A stretch of DNA of 64,000 nucleotides from Trichaptum fuscoviolaceum. Lineage: Eukaryota > Basidiomycota > Agaricomycetes > Hymenochaetales > Trichaptaceae. The DNA is taken from positions 365,317 through 429,316 of the forward strand of contig CAJSYZ010000012.1 of assembly GCA_910574455.1 (NCBI GenBank), given 5' to 3'. Shown here in pieces: positions 44,901 through 55,997 of the stretch (its first letter is position 1; the number at the start of each line of letters is the position of its first letter). A program made the translations under genes and the position numbers. A model generated the notes under the pieces. The model was not told the DNA's origin. It saw only the letters and a program-made list of their open reading frames with translations, and searched no databases.

Positions 44901-45706
44901 TACGGCTGGGCAGCGCAGACCCCCGTGCCCGAGGCGCACTTCCATCCCAATGGTATTGAGATCCAGCTGCTCAAAACAAGTTCCATCCCATCTTTTGGCC
45001 CAATGGAACGGCTCACTGACGTGCGACTTGACAAGACACACTGCGCATGTCAGCGGCGAGAACGAACAGTCCGCGCATTTATATTCGCACTTCTGCCCGC
45101 TACCACAAGGGCAAACTGATCCAACGGCCCGGTCATACTCCCTCGATAGAATTGCCTCTTGAAACTGATCCCGTAACTGCAAGAACTCTTTGATGTGTCC
45201 TTGCGCAGTCTATCGCAGAATGACGTTAGAACGGACTTAACCATAAGTTGTAAACCTTACCTGCGAGCGTTTCTTCTTCAATGCAGCCTCAACCTCATCC
45301 GCGTCGCTTTCATCATCCGCCTCCGCACCTGTATCGGCGTCATGCAGGCCATACGCCGCAGGCTCAACAAGTCTGTTGGCTACCTTGACAAGACGCGTCG
45401 GAGTCGTCACAGCCGTTAAAGTCTTATCGGGCGAGCGAACGAGAAACTCGGTGTGCGTTGTCGGAACTACGTCGGGATGCAGCGTACGACGTGTTCCTCG
45501 CTCGATTGTGACACCGGCCGATGTACCTTTCAGGAACGTAGGTTTCTTCGCCCTCGATCGTTTTTTAGGTCGTGCGATTGCGTCTTCGTCGCGTGCATCA
45601 CCCAGAACACTTCGTGGCCGCGTTCGTGAAGCTTCGCCTGACTGTTGACTCTTTAGATTTTAGTCTTCCCTTAGGATATCTCCCGCACCATTATCTTTTA
45701 TGTGAA
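41948..45706 (-). CDS. KDZ transposase with CxC cysteine cluster
   Basis: Kyakuja-Dileera-Zisupton transposases are large RNase H-fold enzymes abundant in agaricomycetes. N-terminal basic region (SRTRPRSV ... LKKKRSQ), then the cysteine cluster: VCPCGSGQKCEYKCADCSFS, LTCAVCLVKSHVSEPFHW and a later CECC. The catalytic core shows MDGNFKL (first Asp, about 44153), LIYDIGCQYIVN (second Asp, about 43690) and GRLDGEELERFWAE (Glu, about 43510). A long C-terminal helical region follows, ending QVVASKMGVSSIP at 41948. About ten short introns; for example GAAG|GTTCGT to CCTAG near 42270-42215 joins the last exon cleanly. The start exon is uncertain (45640-45706). Core motifs appear intact, so it may be active. 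Confidence 0.85.
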
Positions 45707-45970
45707 TATGCAATATTGCAAGCCAGTAATCTACTTTTATTTGTCAATCACATCCACCGCAACCTCCACTAGAGCCCAGCGCGCTCTACCCGCCGACCAC
45801 AAGACCCAACGCCGACCAGCCCACGCAGCAACCTATCGCAATGATAATGGTCAAGAAACAAATGCGAAATTTACGTCATTGCGTAATCACTGCGCCTTTG
45901 TTGGCGTGCAACGACCATTTCCAAAGTTGGCTGTCAATCTGACCCGCCCTAACATGGGGATTAATCCCAC

Positions 45971-46448
45971 GCGGTCCCACGCCAGCATAGTGCATGGATT
46001 CTATGGATTTACGTCCCAAGCTAACTTGCTTTGCCCCATTACCTTCCTTCTTGAGCTTCTGGAAAATGTTTTATCTTCTATTCTTTTCCATTTTTATTTC
46101 ATGGCCACGAAGATGCATATTAAATCAGCACCTGGACCACGAGGCCATCACCACGGGTCTACGCAGCTTACCCTAAAGACCTGGTCTCCCGCCAACAACT
46201 TCTTGAATGCACTTGGAGACCCCTATCTTTTTTTTCTTTCATCTTTCGCGGGCGTCTAAAGTATAATAAGAGGTTTGTATATTATATGTACATGTATGAA
46301 GCTTCGGAATAATGAATGTCAGAGCTTAGGAGAATCAGTGGAACATCTGGAGCTATGGCAAATGATGTGTGGAACTAATCTATCATGTACACCGACTTTG
46401 GATTGACTATTAAATTAGCATCATTTCAAGCGCCGGCGGCTCGATGTC
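45971..46448. other. Spacer between KDZ element and Spt5-like gene
   Basis: A plus frame of 185 codons (45702-46259) crosses the presumed element edge and shows no family motif. An upstream exon of the Spt5-like gene may end near 46420, because ATTAG|CATCATTTCAAG resembles an acceptor before KRRRLDV. Not resolved. Confidence 0.3.
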
Positions 46449-49427
46449 ATGCGATTCATTGATATCGCTGCGGCCGATGCTGACGATGACGACGAAGAAA
46501 CGGATGAGGAAGATTTTGTTTGCAAAGAAGGTTAGACAGTGTCGTAGTCGGGCTATCAGTATGCGCTGACCCGTGAGTTAGCTTCACAGAGCAGCGCAGA
46601 GCATGATATAAGTAACAATCTACCTGGTCAGTAGTACAGTGGTTGGTTGCAATGAGAAAGGCAGATTCTCACATTATCCATTCTCGTGCAGATCCCGGCT
46701 CTTTCGATTCGTCCGCATTCTTCGAGAAGGAACTAGCAGAACTTGACCGCGATCACCTTGAAGATATTGCAAAGGTTTTCAGAGAACAGCGCGGTCAGCT
46801 CGCGATCGGCATAGGTCTCCCGATTTCCTCGATGAGAGCGATGACGACTCACGCTCTTCGAATCCCAATCACCGATTGTTCGGGACTAAGGAGATCTTCA
46901 CTGCGGAAAGGGTCGCGCACATAGCGGGCGTCCGACAGTGCTGGATGCTTCCGTTGAAGGTCAGTACATGATAGTTGTGTACTTGTCATCATCTCATACT
47001 TCTCGTGCCAGCATTCTATGTCTTCAGATGATCGCCGTACCCTCCGCAGACGCGTAAAGCTCTTATCGGACGAGCAACGTGCCCTAGCGCTTGCTGGGCT
47101 TACCGATGACAATAATAGTACTCGGGCCTTGGATCAGACGAGCATATACACGTTCACGATACCGAGGCGCAATGACGTCATATATATGGCTGCTCCGGAC
47201 CTGCAAACCGTACACAAGGCGTTCGCCGGCATTTACTCCGTTGATCTGAAAGCTGCGAAATTCGTCCCTACTGACGAGCTACCTCACTTATACGAATGGT
47301 CGCGCATGAACGGAACCGTGATCCCTGATCTTTCGAATGGACATTTTGTTCGGATTCGAAGGCGCGGATTATTCGAACAGGGCGAACTGGCTGATTATGC
47401 GGGTGACTTAGCTTTTGTCGCCGATATTCAGATCAATGTAGAAGATCGTAACCGAGATCTCGTGCTCATAAGCTTGTTTCCCCGCCTTCACTACAAGGGA
47501 GACGATGCTAGCGCCGTCGGCATGTTTCCTGTATTCACCGAATTGAGGGAACGCGCTGTCCAAACGCGTGAAGTACTCGCACCGCATGAATATCTGTCGG
47601 GCAAGTCCATACCGTTGATAACCTCTGTTTCTGGCTGTTTGGCAAACGCAACTACCTGCCACGACGCAGCTGTGCAGACAGATAGCGGGCTGGAGTCGAA
47701 CCACGATGTTGGCGTGCAGACGTACGACATGACGTCATTGGATTCTGTGTTGTCTGCTATCTGCGATCGACCCCAACCAGTGAATGCCAGTTCCCAGTGC
47801 GAACCTCTGTCCGGCTTGAATACATGCATTGGAACTGGTAGTCTGGCGACGAAACTGGACGCAAGTGTACAGGCATCGTTCACAGTCGTGGACCTAGTTT
47901 CAAAACCTACGCATAGACGCCCACGACTGCCGCAACGCATGTTTGTACCGGAATTTCTCGAGCGACAACATCCCGGTCAAATGCAGGAAACTTCTTCTGG
48001 TCGCATTATTTATCAGGGTCAGACATACTTCGACGGTATGCTGTTGATAACCCTATCTGGTTATGATTCTGTCATCCGATCTTGGCCGACACCGGAGATG
48101 GCCTGGATGTTCCTTGCAGAGCGACTGGGTTCGGCATTAGTTGTCAATATGGCTTATCTCCGTGTTGGTGACCAAGTCGGGATGTTCGAAGCTAGGGATA
48201 TACAAATGCGTGCCAGCAGACCGGAAATGCTTGGTATAGTGAAGGACATAGGATATCCTAATGTGACGGTCGAAGTAGAAGGTCTACCGGGGCCCGTACA
48301 CCACCGCATTGACAAAATGTGGCGAATCATTAGAGAAGGTACTTGGGTGGAGGACATGATTGTAAAAAAAGGTCGAATTGGGATCGTTGTCGATTCATAT
48401 CCTGACGATTCTATCGATGTATGCTACTGGGATGACGACAACAAAATCCAGCATTACAGCTCATACGCGTGGTGCTTTCGCACTGCTGACCCACCCTCGG
48501 CCATGCTCAAACCGGTTCCAGAGTTGCGCGCGCTGCGAAAGCCATTAGTTCCCAAATTGGAACCTCTTGGGGACCAAATGCGGCGTCTTTATCGCAACTC
48601 TTTCATCGGAAAGGACGCGTATGTCTTCGACGGAGATCTCAAAGGACGTATTGGACGGGTGTTGGGTATTGGCGATCACTCAGCAACGCTCGTGTTCGAC
48701 GGGCAGTTGATCAAATACCACATTAATCTCACTGTCGCAGTGAATGTGTATGTTTCCGCTGGATCGTCACCGCGTATATGTAACTCATTACAATTATTTC
48801 AGAAACACGCTACTGCGTCTTGACGCGAGAGCACTGAAAACCGAAATGCTGGTTGAATGTCAACAAGCTATATACTACTTGTGGTGGGATCGCCCGACAG
48901 ATACGAGCGTCAATGCGGATGCCGAAACGTCTATTACTCTTGTCGGCGATCGGGCAAGGAGTCTCCCGACGCTCGGTGACGTGCATTGGCTAATCAACCC
49001 TCTGGTGACTAAGCATTTCCGGATTTATAAAGTATTCGCGCGATTTCTACCTGGTCATCAGAGGTCAGGTCAATTAGCATGGTCCCGTTCGGACACCTGC
49101 ATTCACATAACCTCTAATGAATGTGGTCTGTCTTATGAGCTGGAACTGGAGTACCAGAGCAAGAATCATGGCGAAGTCCATCAGGAACGCTTTACCCCTT
49201 CGCAATTCACTGTGGCAAACCCGATGGTAGATTCCACGGCCTTAGTGGTCGCTGGTGATCATATGGGAAAACTTTGCACCGTCAAAGCAATCAATCGCGA
49301 CCCAAAAAGTAAAATCATTATCGGTTTTAAAGTCAAGTTTGAGGGTGCAAAACGTGGCCAGACACCGAGCTTCGCCTACGACGCAATAACTCGGGTGGAA
49401 CGGCGGTCGGCGGACACTCGACTTTAG
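46449..49427 (+). CDS. Spt5-like NGN/KOW protein
   Basis: Resembles the elongation factor Spt5. ATG at 46449 opens MRFIDIAAADADDDDEETDE, the acidic Spt5-type N-terminus. After linker exons, the large exon (47018-48747) has an NGN-like domain (VIYMAAPDLQTVHKAF, FVPTDELPHLYEW) and a KOW-like segment (GHFVRIRRRGLFEQGELADY, then ISLFPRLHY). A linker of about 200 residues follows, then further KOW-like segments (KGRIGIVVDSYPDDSIDVCY, LKGRIGRVLGIGDHSATLVF). A 55-nt intron (48748-48802) leads to a last exon with GDHMGKLCTVKAIN and the stop at 49427. The phase of the exon at 46643-46975 is unclear (one shift). It lacks the repeated C-terminal tail of true Spt5. Such Spt5-like copies are, as I recall, expanded in agaricomycetes; function unknown. 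Confidence 0.68.
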
Positions 49428-50432
49428 CATGTAAATTACGAATTGGTTATAATATATCTGGCAATCCGGCACATTTCGCTTATTTCGCAGTGGGACAGCA
49501 AGTTCTAGACGGAGTCGACACCCCGCGCTATGCTATCGGTAGATTCAGTGACAGGTAAAACAATGTGTTTCTACTAACTGACCTTGATATAATTGTGCAT
49601 AAGAGAATATGCCATTCACAGGTGAGTTACTACCTCGACTTTCATACAGTATCGTGACTGACAAGGCGGCAAGATGAATTTGATTTGATACGTAGCCATC
49701 GTACACACCTGATTGGTGAGATCTCAGTGGGGAGAAAAGAGTGCGACTGGTCCTAGGGTCGTTGTTCATGCAGTTACGGTGCCTGGTTTCTTCCGGTAAT
49801 TCGCTTCCCATTACGGTTCTCGCTGAGCCGTCTTCCGGTGTCTATCTATCTATGCAGACATCGCCGTGTACTGGAATGCCTCCGTCCTTGATAGAAACAG
49901 CAAGAGTAGCTCCGCCATTTCAATCTGGATACCACAAACATTGATTTTAACATCGAAGGAGAGTCGATAAAGAGCGGGGCGTAGGAACTCAGCCGGGTAT
50001 CGGCGCAGACATATGGTAAGTTGCATAGTGAAACTCCTTCGCTAACATCAGTATTTCAAACACGCCTACCAGAACTGGTCTTAACCATTGCTGGTGCTCG
50101 CCATGTGCCATAGGTTTTCTCTCCGCTCAGGTACATTCGCCATGGTTCATCATTACATTGATTAGTCGTCCAGCCACACTCTATGGTCCTTTCGCGTCCT
50201 GAATCAGACTCGTATGACCTGGTTAGTGCGAGATATATGTCACATTCTTCCAAGAACATCAATGAAGTCCTTTAGACGACGCGTAAGACGCGGATAGGGA
50301 GAGATTGTCCGATTCTCCCGACTCCGGTACTTTCCGTCTAACGTGGATGTGAAGGACGTCGCTACGGTGTTCAGGACAAGGTGACAAGTATCTCTTCTCC
50401 AAGTTCTACTCCGTCCCTTTGCGCATGTTGAC
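49428..50432. other. Intergenic region
   Basis: Short frames only; no family resemblance. It includes the presumed promoter of the gene starting at 50433. Confidence 0.35.
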
Positions 50433-51517
50433 ATGTCTCTACTGTCCGGTGAACGAAGACTTCGAGTTCTATCGGCGCTATCGGATGAGCTCAGACCAAA
50501 GAAAGTGGATATCTGGGTCTATCCGCCCAGTAGAGTTCAAGGGAAAGGCAACCATCGCGCTGCGAACGTGTTGAAGGACATCTGTGAACGTTGGCACAAC
50601 AGCAGTCAAATTTCGAGCGCCGTAGCCTTGCTCAATAGCGATTGCAAGCTCATTTACGGCGCATCGAATGTGCACACACACGACGTCTACTGTCTTGTCA
50701 GTTCGTTTGACAACACGGCGTTCGGTAAGCTGGTATATCAAGTGCGTGATTCCTTGCAACGGACGTCTGAATGAGCAGGTCTGACAATTGTTTGATATGT
50801 GCAGTGCTTTCCTGACCACATGGGTCAGGAACGAACATTTCCATTCCAATTGTCCACAGACGACCTCAAATCTGCACTGACCGAGATAATACAACTCGAT
50901 AAGGTCTCGCCGGTCATTCTGGACTACCTCAGTTTAATCGACAACACGGCAGACCTTCACAAACTTCGAAGTACGATTGTTCAACACTCGACAGACGAGC
51001 CTGAGTATGTTGCACTACATACTACCATTTGACAGCACGCTAACTCAGTCATACAGCAGTGAGATTGACGAATGCCTCGGAGATGACGTTATAGAGGACA
51101 TTACGGATACTATTAGTACAGTGTAAGACTTTCTCGCCATTCTTGTTGCTGTGGGTCTAAAACTTGCCTCGACAGTGCCAGCGAAAGGCATACCAAAGGG
51201 CGTGACGATGCACTGTAAGTCACTGTCCTTTTCCACCCCGGGCAAGTTCTGACTACATAATTAGAAGTGACTTCTCCGTACACTCGGATGATTCGGCGTC
51301 GCACGTAGCTACGGCTGGTTCTTCGTCGTCTGAACCCCTTGCGGCTGAGCCCATTGGCCGTAGATCGCTCAAAGCAAGTCGCGATTCTCGTACGAGGTCG
51401 TCGAATAAACGGGCCCGGGACGCAATAGAGATACCCGATTCTGAGGAACCGGAACTCACACTACACGGTTATGACACCCGCGGTCGAAGGAAGAAGCTCC
51501 GCCTTCACACCAAATAA
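50433..51517 (+). CDS. Uncharacterised protein with basic NLS-like tail
   Basis: Five exons joined by GT-AG introns that keep one phase: 50433-50741, 50805 to about 51007, then two short exons (about 51058-51122, 51176-51213), then the last exon to 51517. The N-terminal half is globular (ALLNSDCKLIYGASNVHTHD, FDNTAFGKLVYQ); the middle is acidic (ECLGDDVIEDITDTI). The C-terminal part is Ser-rich and ends with basic clusters (SRTRSSNKRARD, YDTRGRRKKLRLHTK), suggesting a nuclear protein. About 280-300 residues. No family recognised. It sits between the Spt5-like gene and the AT-hook gene, on the same strand. Confidence 0.6.
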
Positions 51518-51925
51518 TCTATGCTTAGAATATCGTAATCAAGTAGCGAAAGAGATTCAATGCGTAGTCGAGCATATTTTTTCAAACTATTCGGAATTTT
51601 CCTTGTCACATATTCCTGGCCCGCAATTTCAAATTCGCCTGGAAAGTCCAATGGCCGGACAACAATGTTGGACCACAGTGGCGAAGAAGGAACAGGTAGG
51701 GTTCACGGTACAAATGAATTGCGAGTTAATTTATTTTCCTTTTTGCCCAGTCAATATGGGATCTGCAACCGGTGCCATGTCACGCCAGCCCATCTGTATC
51801 CTCAGATGTTATCGGCATTTTTATTTGCCTATTCTGCGGGAGCGTCCGGGACTAATGTGACAAGTACAAAATGAAAGTGGAGGCGTAGATTGCTCTCCGA
51901 ATCACCCTCCTTGTCTTCCTTGACG

Positions 51926-54406
51926 ATGGCAGAAGCTACGGAAAAGGAACCCCCTCCCAACGTCGCGGAGCCGGAATACAAGTTGGAGTCTCCGTTTGTC
52001 TGGGGATTCTACGATGAGTACAACAAGGGAACGATGAGCGTGGACGCGATCAGGGACAAGTACGTGGAAGCGTATAGCAAGACAATCCCTCCGACATTTT
52101 CCAAACAGACGTTAAGAGGCGTTCGTATTTGCCATTTACCCCACTCTACGTATGATAACACTAATGCGAACCTCAGAAAATAAGGTCTTGTCTGAAGAAC
52201 TACCGAGCACGGCTGAAGACGAAAGAAGAAAAACGTCTGGCTAACTTGGCGAGGGCTACGATACCCGAGAACCGATCCTCGGCTGTCACCGTCATCGAGA
52301 CCAGTGGGACGTCGAGTGCATTTGCTCTTAGCTCAAGCATACGCAAAGACGTCGCTCGCTACTTTGACAATATGAAGGCCCCCGCAATTGTACATGCCAT
52401 GGAAGTATGGATGGAAGAGAACAAGGACATGCTGAATGGTCTTGTTGATGCGCGAGCTGCAGCTGAAGGCATACCAGGTCATGAAACGGTGGGCATGCGT
52501 CGCCGCATCATAACGCAGCAGTGGAGAGCTCTCGATGACGACATCAAACTCGAGTTCGAGGAAAGGGCGGCAATGGAGAATATGATACTGGAAAAGGAGT
52601 TCTACCGCATTCGGACCATAGAGGAGATACAACAGTTACGTACCATTAATCGTGTCCCTTGACTTCTATGATGCTAATGCAAAGAACTCTGTAGGAACCA
52701 GAAGATGGCCCCAATGGTCGTTGCTGCATTCCTCAATGACATGGTTGGCGAGCAGGGGTCACAGGTCGGCACGCATGCAATCTTTCATGTATCAATGGCG
52801 TTCTTGAATGGAGACAAGGTCGTGGCAGACAGGTGAGTTAGGTGTCTGTGATGGCACGATGTTATTAACATTGTGACTCCAGCTTCTCAGTAAACACGAC
52901 GCCGCAACTCTACATGTTGAGCAAGGAATTCCTGAAATCAAATGACGATTTTGCTCGGTTTGCACATAGAGCGTTTGGTGTCGACTCGCCTGCAGAAATA
53001 TGTGAGTTACCTTTCCGTCATCATTGTCTAAGATTAATTCTCACCTTGAAATTTTGCCTGAAGCATCAGAGATGTTCCAGAACTGTATGGATAGTCTGAA
53101 GCTCGCCGATCCAGCTTTACACGAAAAGATCGTTCAGGAGTGCGCCCGCATAGCTGCCATAGCAGAATCAGACGTGGACATGCCCGGAGCTCATGTCCAG
53201 AATACAAGCGCAACTCATTCAGGCTCAGCCGTCGATGTATCCCTCTCCAGCGGTGCCGGTGACACGATCTCCCGTTCCGACATGTCGTCTACCGCAATTG
53301 CGGTGATCAGTACCGCGCCGTCCGCTGTTCACGTGACCAGTTTACCAGACGCCGTTGGGACTGAGACCGGTCAAGCGGTATCCTCTTCTACGGAGACCGT
53401 TGCGCCGTGTCCTGCTAATTCTAGTGTTCCCGAGCTTGAAGTTGATCACACAAAGACGCTTGTAGGGGTTGAGACTGCAGCTGCAAAGGAAGGCGACAAA
53501 GACGATGCTAAAGATGTTGCTACGAACGTGACATCCCTTACGCGCAAACGGTGCGTCCGTTTCAAACAGTACTTACTTCTCGAGGCTAACCCATGCACGC
53601 TATAACAGAGGCAGACCTCGTAAGGTGCCGCATTCCATCGACATCGAACATACTGAGGATAAAGGTACCTCTAACAACGGCGGGAAAGATGTTGCTATAG
53701 CCATCCCACCCCTTAAACGCAAGCGGTGTGTTCATTTCAAATGGTGATTCGTTCTCGAGGCTAACTCATGCACGTTATAACAGTGGCAGACCTCGTAAGG
53801 CGACACCTTCCGTTGACATCGAACATACTGAGTATAAGGGTACCTCTGATGATGACGCGTCACCCCGGAAGCGAAATCGGTCCGTTACTTTCAATCTGTA
53901 GCATTGTTACCATGAGCTTACACATGATCAATGGCAGGACCAATGTCATCACGAATAAAGCCGTACAGGGAAACTTTTTGGCGAACAGGGAGCCTCGGAA
54001 ACGCATCCCGAGTAAAGCGGCTGAACGGAACAACGCAATCGTTGGAAAGCTTCCACGAATGCCGAAGACGACGAAGCGGAAGACGAAGAAGGTCGTTGAT
54101 GGCGGGAATGACAATCGAGAGCCAGGGGGAGAGAGTGATAAAGAGAATGAAGGGGACAAAGGAAACGAAGGCGAGAACACCGATGAGGACGAGGAGGATG
54201 ACTCCGAGGATGGTTTCGAGAGTGAAGAGGTGGATTCTGAGAATGGAGATGAGCATGAGGGTGAGCATGAAGAAATGCAAACTGCGAAGAAGAGGGCAGG
54301 GGTGAAGGAATCTGCGAAGATAAAGGTGAAGGCAAAGGGGACTCCGAAGACAAAGGCGAACGCAAAGGGGACTACTACGAAGGCGAAGGGAACGGGCCGC
54401 AAGTGA
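51926..54406 (+). CDS. Acidic AT-hook nuclear protein
   Basis: Start at ATG 51926 (MAEATEKEPPPNVAEPEY). The N-terminal exon has FVWGFYDEYNKGTMSVDAIR. A second exon (about 52175-52640) has an HMG-box-like helical segment (RRIITQQWRALDDDIKLEFE). Then comes a domain of unknown function (VVAAFLNDMVGEQGSQVGTH, then EFLKSNDDFARFAHRAFGVD), then a long Ser/Thr/Ala-rich acidic linker. Splicing of two 58-nt introns creates RKRGRPRK, the AT-hook core that binds the minor groove of AT-rich DNA, twice. A third, decayed repeat follows. The C-terminus alternates acidic (GENTDEDEEDDSEDGFESEE) and Lys-rich (AKGTPKTKANAKGTTTKAKG) tracts. Likely a chromatin protein. Exon limits before 53000 are approximate. Confidence 0.68.
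53551..53937 (+). repeat. Triplicated intron-exon unit splitting the AT-hooks
   Basis: Introns at 53551-53608, 53726-53783 and 53880-53937 are each 58 nt and clearly related. Each lies inside an Arg codon of the RKR-GRPRK motif. The exons between are 117 and 96 nt and share IEHTE(D/Y)KGTS. Unit length is 175 nt for the first repeat. Confidence 0.8.
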
Positions 54407-55316
54407 CATATCGAGCCTTCAGGTATCCGGTTAGCTGAGAAACTTATATTACACTTAACTTCCTTTAACTTCTACTATCTATCACGCTCCTTAACTTCCA
54501 AACCCAACTCATCGTTTCATTAGTTATTAGTCGTCAGTACCGTCGTTCCTTATTTTCACTTCTTAGATACCCTTGATTATTAATTGGAGCCAAATATAGT
54601 CGTTCCCCTTCTGGATAATGGTAATGGTTCCGATAGCGGTAGGTTAAGGGTCTGCGGCCTCGGCCTTCGCGTCTCGACATCTAGTTCGAGGCCGTCGCGT
54701 GACTACTACCTCTTCCGGTCACTGGCAGCGGAAGCATTATAATTATAGAATCACGATCTCGGCCTTCGAGTCGCGGTTGCGTCAGCGGCACGCGGTTAGC
54801 AAATTATATGCTATCAACACCGTTTGTCCATCTCATACACAATTAAATTGTGTTGTTAATCTGTGCAGTACCTCTACTAGTGTAGTCAAATTAGCAGCTT
54901 TCAATAGTAAGACTGTGTCTACTGGCAATAGACAATTTCTCATTGGCTCGATACTCACCATGACCCTAGTAGATAAAGAATCCGACTTTCGACTACCACT
55001 TCTCTCTCTCGCACCAGATATTTATTTATTGGTTAGTGCAGTTTATTTATTGAATCGGAGATTAGCCTTCATATTGACAAACAAAGTCCTAGGTGGTTGT
55101 CCAATCACACTCTTTTCATTCCCGGTATATTCAGCATTGCCGAATGTCATTACACGAAGTCCCGCCTCTTCTTCTCTCTCGCGTTACAGCGTGTAGGATC
55201 TCACCGTCACGTAGTAGTGCAGGAATAGAAGTGCAGCGCCAAAGGATACGAGTGCCGCAGTTGCGGTGGGCATACTAGGCTTCGGAACGACTTCTTCGGC
55301 GTAGTAGATAACGCAC
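54407..55316. other. Intergenic region before gypsy-2
   Basis: A/T-rich with a frame of 165 codons (54699-55196) lacking recognisable motifs. Nothing supported. Confidence 0.35.
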
Positions 55317-55321
55317 GGCAC

Positions 55322-55901
55322 TGTCAGGAATCGCCACGGATTTACTTATTGTTTTCTTTTATTTTCCGTTTACTTATGATTTACTGATGCTTTTATTTAC
55401 TTTCGATTCCTGACATCGTACGAGACACTCGTACGGTCTCGTACGGTCAGCGGTACGCACTCGGTACGAAGCCCGTACGGCGCGTACACCTTTGCATCTG
55501 TCTGCACACGGGATTATTGTTTCTTTTCATTCTATTCACTAACGGACACCTTTTGGTGCGCTTGGGTTCAAACCCGGCGCGCCAGCGATGCTTATTCATC
55601 TTTCTATTTGTATTTCAAATTCGGATCGGACCACGGGTCCGTACGGACGGTGGCTTGGAGGAACTGTATAGTTCCTCCTGCGCTTGCCAAAAGCGCCCGT
55701 CCGCCTGAGAAGCACTCCACTTTTGGCCTCTTGTCAAGTGCTTCCCAGGTGACGTTATATTTGTGCTTCTGATGTGTAGAATAGCTTAATTGACTTGTCA
55801 AGTGCTTCCCAGAGTGTGGAACCGCTTTGCATAGCCGCTGATCGTCCGATTTACGTTGTCCGAGGTCCTGAGAACGCATAGAACCACTCTGTGTCGTAAC
55901 A
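55322..55901 (+). repeat. gypsy-2 5' LTR
   Basis: 580 bp, TGTCAGG...GTAACA ends. Seven GTAC tetramers fall between 55418 and 55487. TGTATAG at about 55665 is a possible weak TATA box. The self-primer sequence is at 55718-55729. Confidence 0.95.
55718..55729 (+). promoter_or_regulatory. gypsy-2 predicted transcript start / self-primer
   Basis: CACTTTTGGCCT is the exact complement of the primer-binding site at 55904-55915. If the RNA starts here, R-U5 is 184 nt, close to the 181 nt of gypsy-1. Confidence 0.6.
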
Positions 55902-55903
55902 TT

Positions 55904-55915
55904 AGGCCAAAAGTG
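55904..55915 (+). other. gypsy-2 primer-binding site, self-priming type
   Basis: AGGCCAAAAGTG, two bases after the LTR, pairs over 12 nt with CACTTTTGGCCT at 55718-55729. No tRNA 3'-end signature (TGG right after the LTR) is present. Confidence 0.72.
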
Positions 55916-55997
55916 TTTTTTCTCACTACCTCGCGCGAAAAAACTCGTACCGTTCGAACCATTCTGCCGACGCTCGCTTCGCTCGAACGCCCGTACG

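Larger units (their letters stand above)
41405..45970 (-). mobile_element. KDZ-type DNA transposon (limits approximate)
   Basis: It contains a near-complete KDZ transposase gene. The left limit is set by the loss of homology to the kinase family and the start of the palindrome array; the right limit by the isolated palindrome copy. No clear terminal inverted repeat or target duplication could be fixed. Confidence 0.55.

Noticed and set aside
45702..46259. 185-codon plus-strand ORF
   Set aside because: Low-complexity composition, no family motif, and it crosses the presumed edge of the KDZ element.
55517..55708. ORFs inside the gypsy-2 LTRs (also 61261-61452)
   Set aside because: Identical because the LTRs are identical; no coding signature.
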